18,674 bases of DNA from Hymenopellis radicata (Eukaryota > Basidiomycota > Agaricomycetes > Agaricales > Physalacriaceae), in contig JADNRX010000893.1 in assembly GCA_015501595.1 (NCBI GenBank), positions 1 through 18,674 on the forward strand, read 5' to 3'. The notes under the pieces are model-generated. The model was not told the origin of the DNA. It saw nothing but the letters and a program-made list of their open reading frames with translations, and did not search any database. The translations under genes and the position numbers were made by a program. Positions 1 through 7,631 of the stretch are shown here, in pieces; position 1 is the first letter of the stretch; each line of letters opens with the position of its first letter.

Positions 1-1
1 T

Positions 2-724
2 ATCACCATTATCGGGTTCGACCACAAAGACGTGAAGTCAATCGACTACATGTCAACATACGATGACAGGAAAGCGATCTCCTTGGAGTTTTTCTCTGCA
101 AGCGCCAAACGCCAAGGGCGACTCGCCAGGAAGGTGTTCACATCCCTCATGAACCAGGCAGAATTACTGGACATAAGGTCGATGTCGCGAGGTTCCTTGT
201 CTCCGTCGTGGTGCAAGATGGCGCTGCTCAGCTTACCCACACTTACAGAAGTTTACCTCAGTGCTAGCACAAGCACGTGTCTTGTGTTTTGCCACTGCTT
301 GCGGAAGCTTATGGATACGCATCCCAAGAAGTTTCCTAGATTGCGCGGAATATACGTCAGCAAGTTGTCGGAGGATCGAGTAACCTCTGTACAACGGCAA
401 CGACACATGTATAGACGGGACGAGGAGGCGCCGTACATGGAAATTACGGATGCCGCATTACATAGGAGGAATTATGAAGCCCTTCGCGACCTGGTGCGGA
501 GTTACGAGGAGCGCGGTCATCGACTGGATTGGCTTGTCATCAGCAACAACGACTTCTGGTACTGGCCAGGCGTAGAGGAGACCCGAGAAATGGCGCGTAT
601 GGTGGGAACATTCATGTACAATGAGGAGAAAGTTTACCAATCGGAGGACAAGCCTACGATTATCGAGCCAACCTTATCATATAGATTCGAATCTCTGTTC
701 GATGGGTTTACTGAATACTACTAG
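2..724 (+). CDS. 3' part of a probable F-box-type protein (5' truncated by window)
   Basis: An open frame runs from the first bases of the window to a TAG at 722-724 and encodes about 240 residues. It has no stop upstream, so the gene starts outside the window; the GTG at 32 is not a real start. No catalytic motif is visible. The sequence is leucine-rich with alternating hydrophobic and charged stretches (for example ALRDLVRSYEERG), as in the C-terminal, LRR-like halves of Agaricomycete F-box proteins, and the next gene is an F-box protein facing it tail to tail. The F-box itself would lie outside the window, so the family call is inference from style and neighbours. It could also be an unrelated hypothetical protein. 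No intron is needed in the visible part. Confidence 0.55.
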   Translation: MTIIGFDHKDVKSIDYMSTYDDRKAISLEFFSASAKRQGRLARKVFTSLMNQAELLDIRSMSRGSLSPSWCKMALLSLPTLTEVYLSASTSTCLVFCHCLRKLMDTHPKKFPRLRGIYVSKLSEDRVTSVQRQRHMYRRDEEAPYMEITDAALHRRNYEALRDLVRSYEERGHRLDWLVISNNDFWYWPGVEETREMARMVGTFMYNEEKVYQSEDKPTIIEPTLSYRFESLFDGFTEYY

Positions 725-854
725 CTCACGATTAGGTTCATGAAATAGCCTTTGACCGTTGCTCCTACGCTGCAAAGCAGAGAGCTAGAATGTGGGTGAT
801 CGACCTACGAAGAGAGACGCCGGTCCTTTGTAGCCAAAGTTCGGCCCACCTTGC

Positions 855-982
855 TCACGCAAAATTGTGGCAAACACAAGAGGTCGGACGTTAGAAAGGC
901 GAGAGAGTTCTGACTAACACATACTCATTTTTTGGCGCCAGTACATTTACGGGCTTATATTCGTCTAACATTATCAGAAGTG
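855..982 (-). repeat. Left arm of an inverted repeat flanking the F-box gene
   Basis: Read on the minus strand, this stretch aligns with 2999-3107 read on the plus strand. Shared blocks include ACTTCTGATAATGTTAGA, TGAGTATGTGTTAGT, CTAACGTCCGAC and ACAATTTTGCG, separated by small indels. Identity by eye is roughly 80-85% over about 110 aligned bases. It lies 3' of the F-box gene at 1153-2528. It looks like the shared 3' flank of two paralogous gene copies rather than a transposon end. Confidence 0.75.
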
Positions 983-1152
983 TTGTACCAAGTACTCTAC
1001 CTCACTGATATCCTCCACCCCTCATCCTGCAACTTGCTAATCCTCTCCCGCGTAACCGGATGCACCGTGTCGAATCCACCTCCCTACGCTATAAATCCTC
1101 CTTGATCCCAGGACAACCTCCGTTGTCTTCGCCACCTGATTCTCCACCATGT

Positions 1153-2528
1153 TCAGTACCATTCCTTCATAGATCGCACACAATTCCACCTGGCCTCCTC
1201 ACTCCCTCTCACCCGTCTTCTGTGAGGTAAAAGTCCCATGGAATAAATCTGCGCATCATGCTCGTGGCACGCCATATCCCACACCAGCTCGAGGTACTCC
1301 AGTTCCGGTCGCACCTTGGCTTCAAGGTGTCGCAGATAAGTCATGAACATGGGCGTGATCATACTGTATGGCTCGTGTATCACGAGCCGCTTCAGCGCCG
1401 GGAGTCTGTGGAAGACCTCAAGACTGTGAACCGCAACGTTCTTGATCGTCAGGCTCTTCAACTTGAATTTCAGCTCGGATGACGTGGGGAACCAGAGTGG
1501 TTGTCCGCCCCCGTTGTCCCATTTGACATCCTCTACCAACTCGAGATGCTCAAGAGCGGCGGCCGAGATACGGCAGAATAGTAGACGAAGACTGACGCCG
1601 CAAGGATTTACGACGAGGGATTTGACTTGCAACAAATTTCCCGTAGTAGTATCAGGCGTTTCGTATTCATCGGGAAACGAGATATTTCCTAGTTGGATAC
1701 GAGAAACGTTAGTAAACTGCCGCAAGGTAGCAGCTACGGAGTCGAAGGTACACCCCGAGAATGAGACGGTGGAGACACTCTGCCATAGAATGTCACGGAA
1801 CGGATTCTTTAGGTGAGAGACAACCTTGAGGTCATTCAGCAGCTCTCCGCGAACACGAACACTGCTTAAATGCGGAAGGAAACCGCAGATGGACGTAAGG
1901 GTATGGAGCGTCATACCCGGTAGGCTGACCGAAATGTGGCGCCAACGGTCCCTGCTGTCGAACAATAGACACAAGATCATGTTGCGGTGGTCATCGCTAC
2001 ACGACATCTCATTGTGCAGCTTTTCCGACCCTAACTCGAGGCTCAACAGCATCTTATCCGACCGTTCGATGTAGTGGCGCGCCCGGAACAGATCAAGTGC
2101 GCCCTTGAGGCGAATAGTGCTCCATAACTCTGGCATGCCGAGGGCGACGTTTCGCCACTGCTGGCAGACATGACTGAGCATCAACGGATCCTCGCTGTAA
2201 AGGCATGCGAATATGCGGCGGATGATGCTCTTAGGAAGATAGAGAAACCCTTTGAGTGCATCCGTCTTAGCCTTCTTAGTCACGTTTGTAGAAACAATCT
2301 GATGTCGTGCTCTGAGTAAATGTGAGAAGGATGTTAAGTCAACAGCAGGATCAACAGCACTCACTTCCTCTTGGTCCCTCGGGGATACATATTGCAATTC
2401 ATGGTCTGGAAATTGATGATTGGTGTCCTCATTAAGCCGCTCTTGCTTCTGTGGCGGGTAATTGAAAGTCGGATGGGTGAGGGTTGGAAGTGGCGTTCAA
2501 GTACATCGCAATCATTATCCTTAGGCAT
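1153..2528 (-). CDS. F-box domain protein, two exons
   Basis: Exon 1 is 2528-2365 and exon 2 is 2311-1153, joined across a 53-nt intron (2364-2312) with GTGAGT donor, CTTAAC branch site and CTCAG acceptor; the product is 440 residues. The start at 2528 has A at -3; the frame is open further upstream but that part reads like UTR. Residues about 80-125 hold a clear F-box (LPKSIIRRIF, then VCQQWRNVALGMPELWSTI), the module that binds SKP1 in SCF ubiquitin ligases. The rest is leucine-rich and probably recognises a substrate. A basic patch spans the splice junction (TKRKAR around residue 52-57, KKAK at 67-70) and could be a nuclear localisation signal. The TGA at 1155-1153 may be premature: homology to an inverted remnant continues past it to about position 997. 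Confidence 0.85.
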
Positions 2529-2696
2529 TATAATGACAGGTCCTATGAATGCAAGCGAGCGGCGAAATGGAGCAGGTAACTCAAAATATAAATGGAAGGA
2601 AAACCGCAGTGGTGGTGAAAGAACAAGAAATGGAGGCGCTGTCACCGCGTGTTGTCCATACCCGGCAAAAAACCGAATAGAGGCGCCGTGATGGAA

Positions 2697-2724
2697 AGGC
2701 GCAGGCGCCTAAATGAGGCACACA
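2697..2724 (+). repeat. 28-bp direct repeat, copy 1
   Basis: A 28-bp string beginning AGGCGCAGGCGCC and ending TGAGGCACACA is repeated exactly at 3110-3137. The core GGCGCCTAAATGAG recurs as GGCGCCTAAAAATGAG at about 3032 and inverted at about 926-942. The two exact copies bracket the paralogue remnant and the right inverted-repeat arm. Confidence 0.8.
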
Positions 2725-2997
2725 ACGATGTCGAGGCTGGCGGATCTCGTTCTTCGCGTCGCCGAGTATCACGAGTTGGATCACCATTGGGATAATCCTG
2801 GTGTTTCCATCTTCGTCCACGGTCTGATGAAATCCTTCACAACTCGTTTAGACAGACACAAGGCAATGAGATCGTCATGTCGCAAAGTCGAGCTGTTCAG
2901 TGAGTTCTTCTACAGTGAGAGGTGTCGGGTTACGAAAGCGCCACGGGTAAGGGAAGTGGAGGCTGAAGAGGATGTGCCATGGGTGGTGACACCGTGA
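2713..2997 (+). pseudogene. Decayed 3' end of an F-box paralogue (inverted relative to 1153-2528)
   Basis: An open frame of 94 codons ends with TGA at 2995-2997, two bases before the right inverted-repeat arm. Its final codons (VTKAPRVREVEAEEDVPWV) line up, weakly, with sequence downstream of the TGA of the minus-strand F-box gene (VTRERISKLQDEGWRISV ending at a TAG at 999-997). An internal stretch, EYHELDHHWDN, resembles EYLELVWDM near that protein's C-terminus. No F-box or 5' half is present. I read it as a broken duplicate tail copied in opposite orientation. The ATG at 2713 lies in the 28-bp repeat and is probably not a functional start. The alternative is a short orphan ORF with chance similarity. 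Confidence 0.4.
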
Positions 2998-2998
2998 T

Positions 2999-3107
2999 AC
3001 TTCTGATAATGTTAGATGAACGTAATGTACCGGCGCCTAAAAATGAGTATGTGTTAGTCTCTCTTAGTACTAACGTCCGACCTTGTGTTTAAAACAATTT
3101 TGCGAGA
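2999..3107 (+). repeat. Right arm of the inverted repeat
   Basis: Partner of 855-982 in inverted orientation. Homology starts directly after the stop codon of the remnant at 2713-2997 and ends at TTTTGCG, just before the second 28-bp direct repeat. It lacks about 10 bases present in the left arm near its GGCGCC box. Confidence 0.75.
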
Positions 3108-3109
3108 TC

Positions 3110-3137
3110 AGGCGCAGGCGCCTAAATGAGGCACACA
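3110..3137 (+). repeat. 28-bp direct repeat, copy 2
   Basis: Exact second copy of 2697-2724, 413 bp downstream. Flanking sequences differ on both sides, so the matching block is sharply bounded. It could be a duplication scar from the insertion or rearrangement that placed the remnant here. Confidence 0.8.
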
Positions 3138-3289
3138 GCGAAGACGGTATACAGCACCTGGCAAGTCGCGTTGGGGGCCTCTTGCTGGCAGGATCACTCG
3201 ATGATTTTACATGTGTGAAGGCATGGTGGTCATGTCATGGATATGTGAAGACATACAACGAGAATGGAAGAGAGCATTATTTTCATTCC

Positions 3290-3884
3290 CTATGCTATCA
3301 AGGAAACAACACCGCCGGCCTCCTTGATTTTTCGCCTGAAATGAATGGTTAAGATACTGATACAGAACGATGGAAGGGAAACGTACTCTGCGATAGCCGA
3401 AACAAAGCGTGCTTTTACGATGAAGGGGAGCTTCGGCAGTCTGACAACATTATGAGTTAAGATGAAATGAAAATTGTTGAGAGCGACGTACAATCCGGTG
3501 CCAAGGACTTTTCCATACCCAGCCGCGAGAGTATCAATGACGGGTACAACTTCCGAGTTCTCAGTGAGACCCTTCTTTCTGCTCCTCCGGCACAAGACTC
3601 CACAGTTTGTCGACATTGATAATCGGGCGCCAGGTCGCATTGCGGGTAAGGTGGAAGTGGCGCATACCGACCTTTCCAAAGTAACCAGGATGGTACTTGT
3701 CAAAGTTTGTCCTGCAGCTCTGTCAGTAAATGCAATCGATTGTCCACCGTCTAACGCACCTGTGGTGGTGAGCACCACCGGCGAGACCACGACCACCCGG
3801 ATGTTTGCGGTGCTTTCCTACACGTCCATGACCGGCTGAGACGTGGCCACGGTGCTTGCGAGTCTTTGACAAGTGTGTCGGCAT
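3290..3884 (-). CDS. RPL28: 60S ribosomal protein uL15 (RPL28/L27a), frameshifted copy
   Basis: Four coding exons are readable: 3884-3760, 3711-3492, 3440-3387 and 3335-3290, with introns of 48, 51 and 51 nt that keep phase. The product is the large-subunit protein uL15. Exon 1 carries the hallmark [15 protein letters not shown] and [10 protein letters not shown], exon 2 [25 protein letters not shown] and [12 protein letters not shown], and the end reads [13 protein letters not shown]. Without one extra base in exon 2 (within about 3570-3579, an AAA/GGG context) the length would be 147 residues, normal for the family; with it the frame stops after QKEGSH. Two strongly conserved positions in the LGKG[RK]LP loop are changed (reads LGTGLLP), and the fourth residue is H where yeast and human have R. 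Either the base is an assembly error or this is a decaying duplicate that kept its introns. Family call secure; function uncertain. Confidence 0.88.
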
Positions 3885-3890
3885 TGTGTT

Positions 3891-4046
3891 CTGTAGTAGA
3901 TTGCGTTAGCATATATCGTGTCCTCGCAAGTCATCCATCTCCGCGCTATGCCATCCAGCCCAATCCAACCCAAATTTTCCAGCTAGCGGTCCATTCACGC
4001 AGGATGCGGCAACGGCGACGAGCAGCATAACAGTGTAGAGGCTTAC
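3891..4046 (-). other. Predicted 5'-UTR intron of the uL15 gene
   Basis: On the minus strand a GTAAGC donor (4046) and a CTACAG acceptor (3891) enclose 156 nt with a textbook TGCTAAC branch site about 16 nt before the acceptor. The acceptor lies seven bases before the ATG. Long leader introns are common in ribosomal protein genes. I looked for C/D-box snoRNA motifs inside and found no convincing C and D pair. Confidence 0.55.
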
Positions 4047-4532
4047 CTTGAGGAGGGGATGTCGAGACGCGGCGTCGGGAGGACAAAAACTGTGGGCTTG
4101 TGCTGGTGGATTTGTTTGGATCAAAGGGTGATTGACCAAACAAGTGGCTGTGAAGTCGCGAGTTTTTTCCCATCCTGCTTCTTGTCCTCGACCATCTCGG
4201 TGAGTTTTGCTTTTTCGTCGTTGACCTTCAATGATGTCGCCTTTTGGCTTATTTATTGTCTGTGAAAGCTAATGATCACATCTTTTTTACTGAGCTCCTC
4301 TGCTTTTTGTTGTTCGTTTTGCTAACCGCTTTCAACAGATCTTTTCTTCCTGTTCTTAGGCTTGTAAGTCTTCGTTTACTCTTCCCTTCAAAAATGATTA
4401 TAAACATTCATTAAACACGTCCGAGTCACCGACGATGGCGATTCCTTGAATGTCAACGACATGCATGGCTTTATGATTTTTCTCTTCCGTCCGCCTACTT
4501 TTTTGCACTTTCTGACCATTTCCTCAGGCTCG
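4047..4532. promoter_or_regulatory. Divergent promoter between uL15 (-) and RPB11 (+)
   Basis: The two housekeeping genes point away from each other and share this stretch. The plus strand is rich in T and C runs (about 4165-4400 and 4480-4525), typical of constitutive fungal promoters and leaders. No clear TATA box serves RPB11. A possible RPB11 leader intron runs from GTAAGT at 4364 to CAG at 4527, with CTGAC near 4512. Transcript start sites cannot be placed from sequence alone. Confidence 0.5.
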
Positions 4533-5087
4533 ATGAACGCCCCCGAACGAACTGAGGCTTTTATTCTCGACGAAGGCGAGCTCCCGTACGCCCGCTTTCC
4601 CCGTCTCTGGAAGATGTGACCGCCAACCGCCGCCCAACCAGAGTCATCGTCACCGAAGACCCAAAGATACCGAATGCCGCCACATTCAAAATTATGAAGC
4701 AGGATCACACGCTCGGTAACATGGTCCGCGCGTAAGTGGCCTTCCCTTTGGTCGCTATCCTTCTCATTCTTGCCTAGTCAACTACTCTCCATGCCCGAGG
4801 TCCTTTTCGCTGGATACAAAGTCCCACATCCTCTGCACCCCTACTTTCTCATCAAAGTGCAGACCGACGGCAGCATCACTCCGCAGACTGTCGTCGAGAA
4901 CGCTTGCAAGAAACTGATCGGGTCATTATCATCTCTGGAAGCGAAATTCAAACGCGAGTTCTCCTTCCGCGAGGTGGAGACGAGCGGTGCGCCTGGGGAG
5001 GCTAATGCTGCCAACCTTGACCCATATGGTGGGACTACAGGCGCATCGGGTCCATGGGGTGGTGACAAGGATTACTTGGACTTCTAG
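4533..5087 (+). CDS. RPB11: DNA-directed RNA polymerase II subunit RPB11
   Basis: Three exons, 4533-4585, 4642-4731 and 4778-5087, join across introns of 56 nt (GTACGC...CCAG) and 46 nt (GTAAGT...CTAG) to give 150 residues. The protein opens MNAPERTEAFIL, the RPB11 signature start, and carries KIPNAATF and the alpha-like motif DHTLGN at residues 39-44, then VLFAGYKVPHPL and an amphipathic helix (VVENACKKLIG...LEAKFKREF). RPB11 pairs with RPB3 to form the eukaryotic equivalent of the bacterial alpha dimer, needed to assemble polymerase II. The N-terminus separates it from RPC19 of polymerases I and III. A Gly/Asp-rich tail of about 30 residues ends KDYLDF. All reading frames and residues look intact, so this gene is probably functional. 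It diverges from the uL15 gene. Confidence 0.95.
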
Positions 5088-5208
5088 GCGATCGTGTATA
5101 TGTTGTATTTCTAGGTGTATTTCATGTTATCATTAATGTATTGGATTTCTGAAAGTGCTTGAACACAGTACCTATATCTACTCGTGAATGCATCTGCTGG
5201 TATTAAAT

Positions 5209-5800
5209 TTCCATGAAATGTTCGAGGGCTGGGCTGAGCTGTTTACCATCTGCGCCGTTCTTCATGATAAATCTTTAGATCTTCAGGGATTTTCTTATTG
5301 AAGGCGGTCTCGCGCGAACAGCGCATCGTCAGTCATCAACATTTCGAGCACCGGAGTTGGTGTTCGATCCTGGGTCTATACTGGAAGCTAATTGACAGTG
5401 TTCGTACTTTCACTCCTCTCGTCTATACATACCTGACGAGTTGGTGCAAACAGCTTGCCTACACTATTGCAAAGGCTGCATTGGACAAGATGTCGATCAC
5501 CCTCGCCACAGACTTTGCCAAAACGAACGTGCCTATCCGCGTTAACCTGGGGTGTTTCCTTTGGAGATGATGGCCCCAGGACGAAGAGGAAATATGAAGA
5601 CTTTTGTTCTCCCCAAGCGGGCTGGAACGTAAGTGCTCTGTAGTGCTTGATCGTTTCATTTCGGCTGATAGGATGCCCTTACTATTAGCGTCCGCGAAAT
5701 GGCTATGACTGCAACGTATCTCGCGACGTCTGAGGACACCAATGGAGCGGTAGTCTCTGTGGATGCCAACCATGGGGGCCTTTCGCTGCGGTCAATCCTT
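5209..5800 (+). pseudogene. Decayed short-chain dehydrogenase/reductase copy
   Basis: Segments in shifting frames match residues about 105-280 of the intact SDR at 6054-7156. FEGWAELFTI (5221) matches FKDWVDMFTI; APFFMIN then a TAG matches APFFVIR; SSVINISS (near 5330) is identical in both; LAYTIAKAALDKM matches LGYCPSKAALHKI, keeping catalytic Y and K; GVFPLEMM matches GVFPSQLS; and REMAMTATYLAT matches EEMGSTALYLAT. About 10 bases are missing after IRVN, a stop and further shifts lie upstream, and the first third (NAD(P)-binding TGxxxGIG and NNAG) is gone. The intron at 5629-5688 sits exactly where the intact gene has its last intron. It is therefore a genomic duplicate, not a retrocopy. 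It lies just behind RPB11 and cannot make a working enzyme. Confidence 0.85.
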
Positions 5801-5984
5801 GAGCTTAACACTAACGTATCAACCACAGACTCAGACTGTAATACAAGAGCATCCTTTTGTAGGTCTTGTCCCCATATTCTGCGCATCTTCACGAGTCCGA
5901 ACGAGGCATGATAATGCCATCCTTCAAATTCTGTCTGGTTTGATAGAGGTCTGGGATAGGATTGAAGGTAGTGGTCTAAGGTGC

Positions 5985-5998
5985 AAACCCTAACCCTA
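5985..5998 (+). repeat. Interstitial telomere-like motif
   Basis: AAACCCTAACCCTA lies between the SDR pseudogene and the SDR gene. It matches two units of CCCTAA, the telomere repeat of many basidiomycetes. Two units are too few for a telomere; it may be a relic, a telobox-type protein site, or chance. Confidence 0.35.
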
Positions 5999-6053
5999 GA
6001 CTGTGGCTCGCCGGCTTCGTCAACTCGTGATTGTATTCAACTTCGTACAATGA

Positions 6054-7156
6054 TCAAGGATTAACTAGAGACACGCCTCCATCGATCTTTATGTCGATGC
6101 CATTAGTGTAGCCTGCCGTGGCCAAGTAGAGCGCAGTGCTCCCCATTTCCTCCTCGCTAAGTTGCGGTCAATCAATGGTCCATGATATTGATAAATATTA
6201 GACTTACGTTCCCGCTCTCCTGGAAGGCACCGGGGCCACGAATCCGGGAAGAGGCTTGGTATTCAGGTCGTCCAACAGCTCCGCGCTCAATTGCGACGGG
6301 AACACGCCAGGTGAGATTTGATTAATGCGAATAGGAAGTCTCCTAGACGCGAAATGGGTGGCCAGCACGACTGTGATCTTGTGAAGAGCAGCCTTGGAGG
6401 GACAATAACCCAACTATGTCATTACCAGTCAACCGAGTGCATCAGACAAAACAGAGTGCTCAGGTACTTACCGCGTTGATGGTTACATTCGAACGGATAT
6501 AGGTTGCAGCACTAGAGATGTTGATCACGCTAGAAGTAGCGTCCGCGCCGCGCGAGCGAGCACCAGCGAGAAGCAGATCGGTGAAGGCGCGTATGACAAA
6601 GAACGGCGCGATGCTGTTGATGGTAAACATGTCGACCCAGTCCTTGAAGGACTCTGGCTCCAAAGGGTCTTCAGCAGCCATCTTTCTGCTCATGAAGCCT
6701 GCTTGATCAACGACTGGTCCATTGATGCCCGCACTATAGAGATATGGTCAGTATTAATACGCAAAGTTCTGCGTTCGAATGCGTACTTGTTTACGAGAAT
6801 ATCGAGCTTTCCATCTTGAGCTTTGACAATCTCAGCCGCCTTTTTTACAGATTCTTCATTCGTGACGTCCAGTTGCAGTCTGAAGTAGCGTGAGCAGGGT
6901 TTCCGCGCTGAACACAGGACACCTACGCCACAAGAGAACCACTCAAACCCATCCCGGAGGAGACGGCGGCCTCCAAAACTGCCAGGCGTCGGCCCGTAAT
7001 GTAGACCTTCGCTCCATTCTTCGCGAAGACAGTCGCTATCATCAAGCCGCTGTCAAGAACTGTTAGTCCCAAGTCGACGCGTCCGAATGCTGGCATTTAC
7101 ATTCCAGTTCCAGCTCCCGTCACGAGTGCAACTTGACCAGTAAGAGGGAAGCTCAT
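6054..7156 (-). CDS. Classical short-chain dehydrogenase/reductase (SDR)
   Basis: Six exons (7156-7101, 7049-6927, 6879-6787, 6733-6472, 6413-6208, 6156-6054) join in phase across introns of 51, 47, 53, 58 and 51 nt to give 280 residues, typical for the family. The Rossmann fold starts at once (VALVTGAGTGIG, residues about 9-20, the TGxxxGIG cofactor motif). NNAG sits at 90-93, the catalytic serine in NISS (164/165), and the YxxxK pair is Y181 and K185 (YCPSK). The C-terminus reads YTNGIDIKIDGG. The enzyme should oxidise or reduce an alcohol or carbonyl with NAD(P)(H) in the cytosol, since there is no signal peptide; the substrate is unknown. Every key residue is present, so it is probably active. 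It faces its own decayed copy tail to tail. A TATA-like box lies upstream. Confidence 0.92.
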
Positions 7157-7631
7157 TGTGATGGCGAAGGAGGTGTGAATGAGTAGATGGCTTCTTGACC
7201 CAGCGACAATGCCTTTTTATAGACTCGAGCCTGTCCGAATCGACCAACTGATGATCATCTATGTGCGCCCAATGCCGCGTTGAGGACCTGATTCTTGGTT
7301 ATTAGTAAGTGCTGAAAGATCAACGTCTGAACTGTTTTGGACTGTTTTGTTGGTCGCCGCCCGACTCCGCTTGCGCGCAGTACAGCCAATAGACTCAACT
7401 TACAAAGCTTTTACAGCTTACAAGTAACTCCTAAATCTTGCGCTGGGTGTTCCAAACATACAGAAACACTAATCTTCAACACTGTATGAGGGTCCGAAAG
7501 GCAGACCGAAAGCAAGGTAAGCGTAGTAAATGTCAAAGACCAATCCGGCGTATCAACTGGTATATCAACTTTTTACAAAGTAAGGCTCAACTATTGTTAC
7601 AGATATTTCTCTTTCGACCGCTCGAAAAGCG
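7157..7631. other. Intergenic: SDR promoter and 3' flank of the next gene
   Basis: I see no gene here. A minus-strand TATAAAAAGG (7221-7212), 56-65 nt before the SDR start, is a good TATA candidate. Further upstream are a CCAAT on the plus strand (about 7384), a short tandem CTGTTTTG pair (about 7330-7348) and a near repeat of GTATCAACT / GTATATCAACT (about 7550-7570). Confidence 0.5.
7212..7221 (-). promoter_or_regulatory. TATA-like box of the SDR gene
   Basis: TATAAAAAGG on the minus strand, 56-65 nt upstream of the SDR ATG at 7156, a usual distance for a fungal TATA element with a short leader. Confidence 0.5.

Noticed and set aside
855..3107. Inverted repeats as terminal repeats of a transposon
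   Set aside because: No transposase, no clear target duplication at the outer ends, and the match runs into coding tails, which fits gene duplication better.
3474..3839. 121-codon plus-strand ORF
   Set aside because: It is antisense to the exons and introns of the uL15 gene, whose conserved motifs are unmistakable on the other strand.
3891..4046. Intronic C/D snoRNA in the uL15 leader intron
   Set aside because: A weak C-like GGATGAC is present but no CTGA D box in a fitting place.
4388..4708. 106-codon minus-strand ORF
   Set aside because: Antisense to RPB11 exons 1 and 2 and the leader; no recognisable motif.
5361..5375. tRNA T-loop-like GTTCGATCC
   Set aside because: It falls in the SDR pseudogene (VRSW codons); no cloverleaf or A box nearby.
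5985..5998. True telomere or chromosome end
   Set aside because: Only about two repeat units, with genes on both sides.
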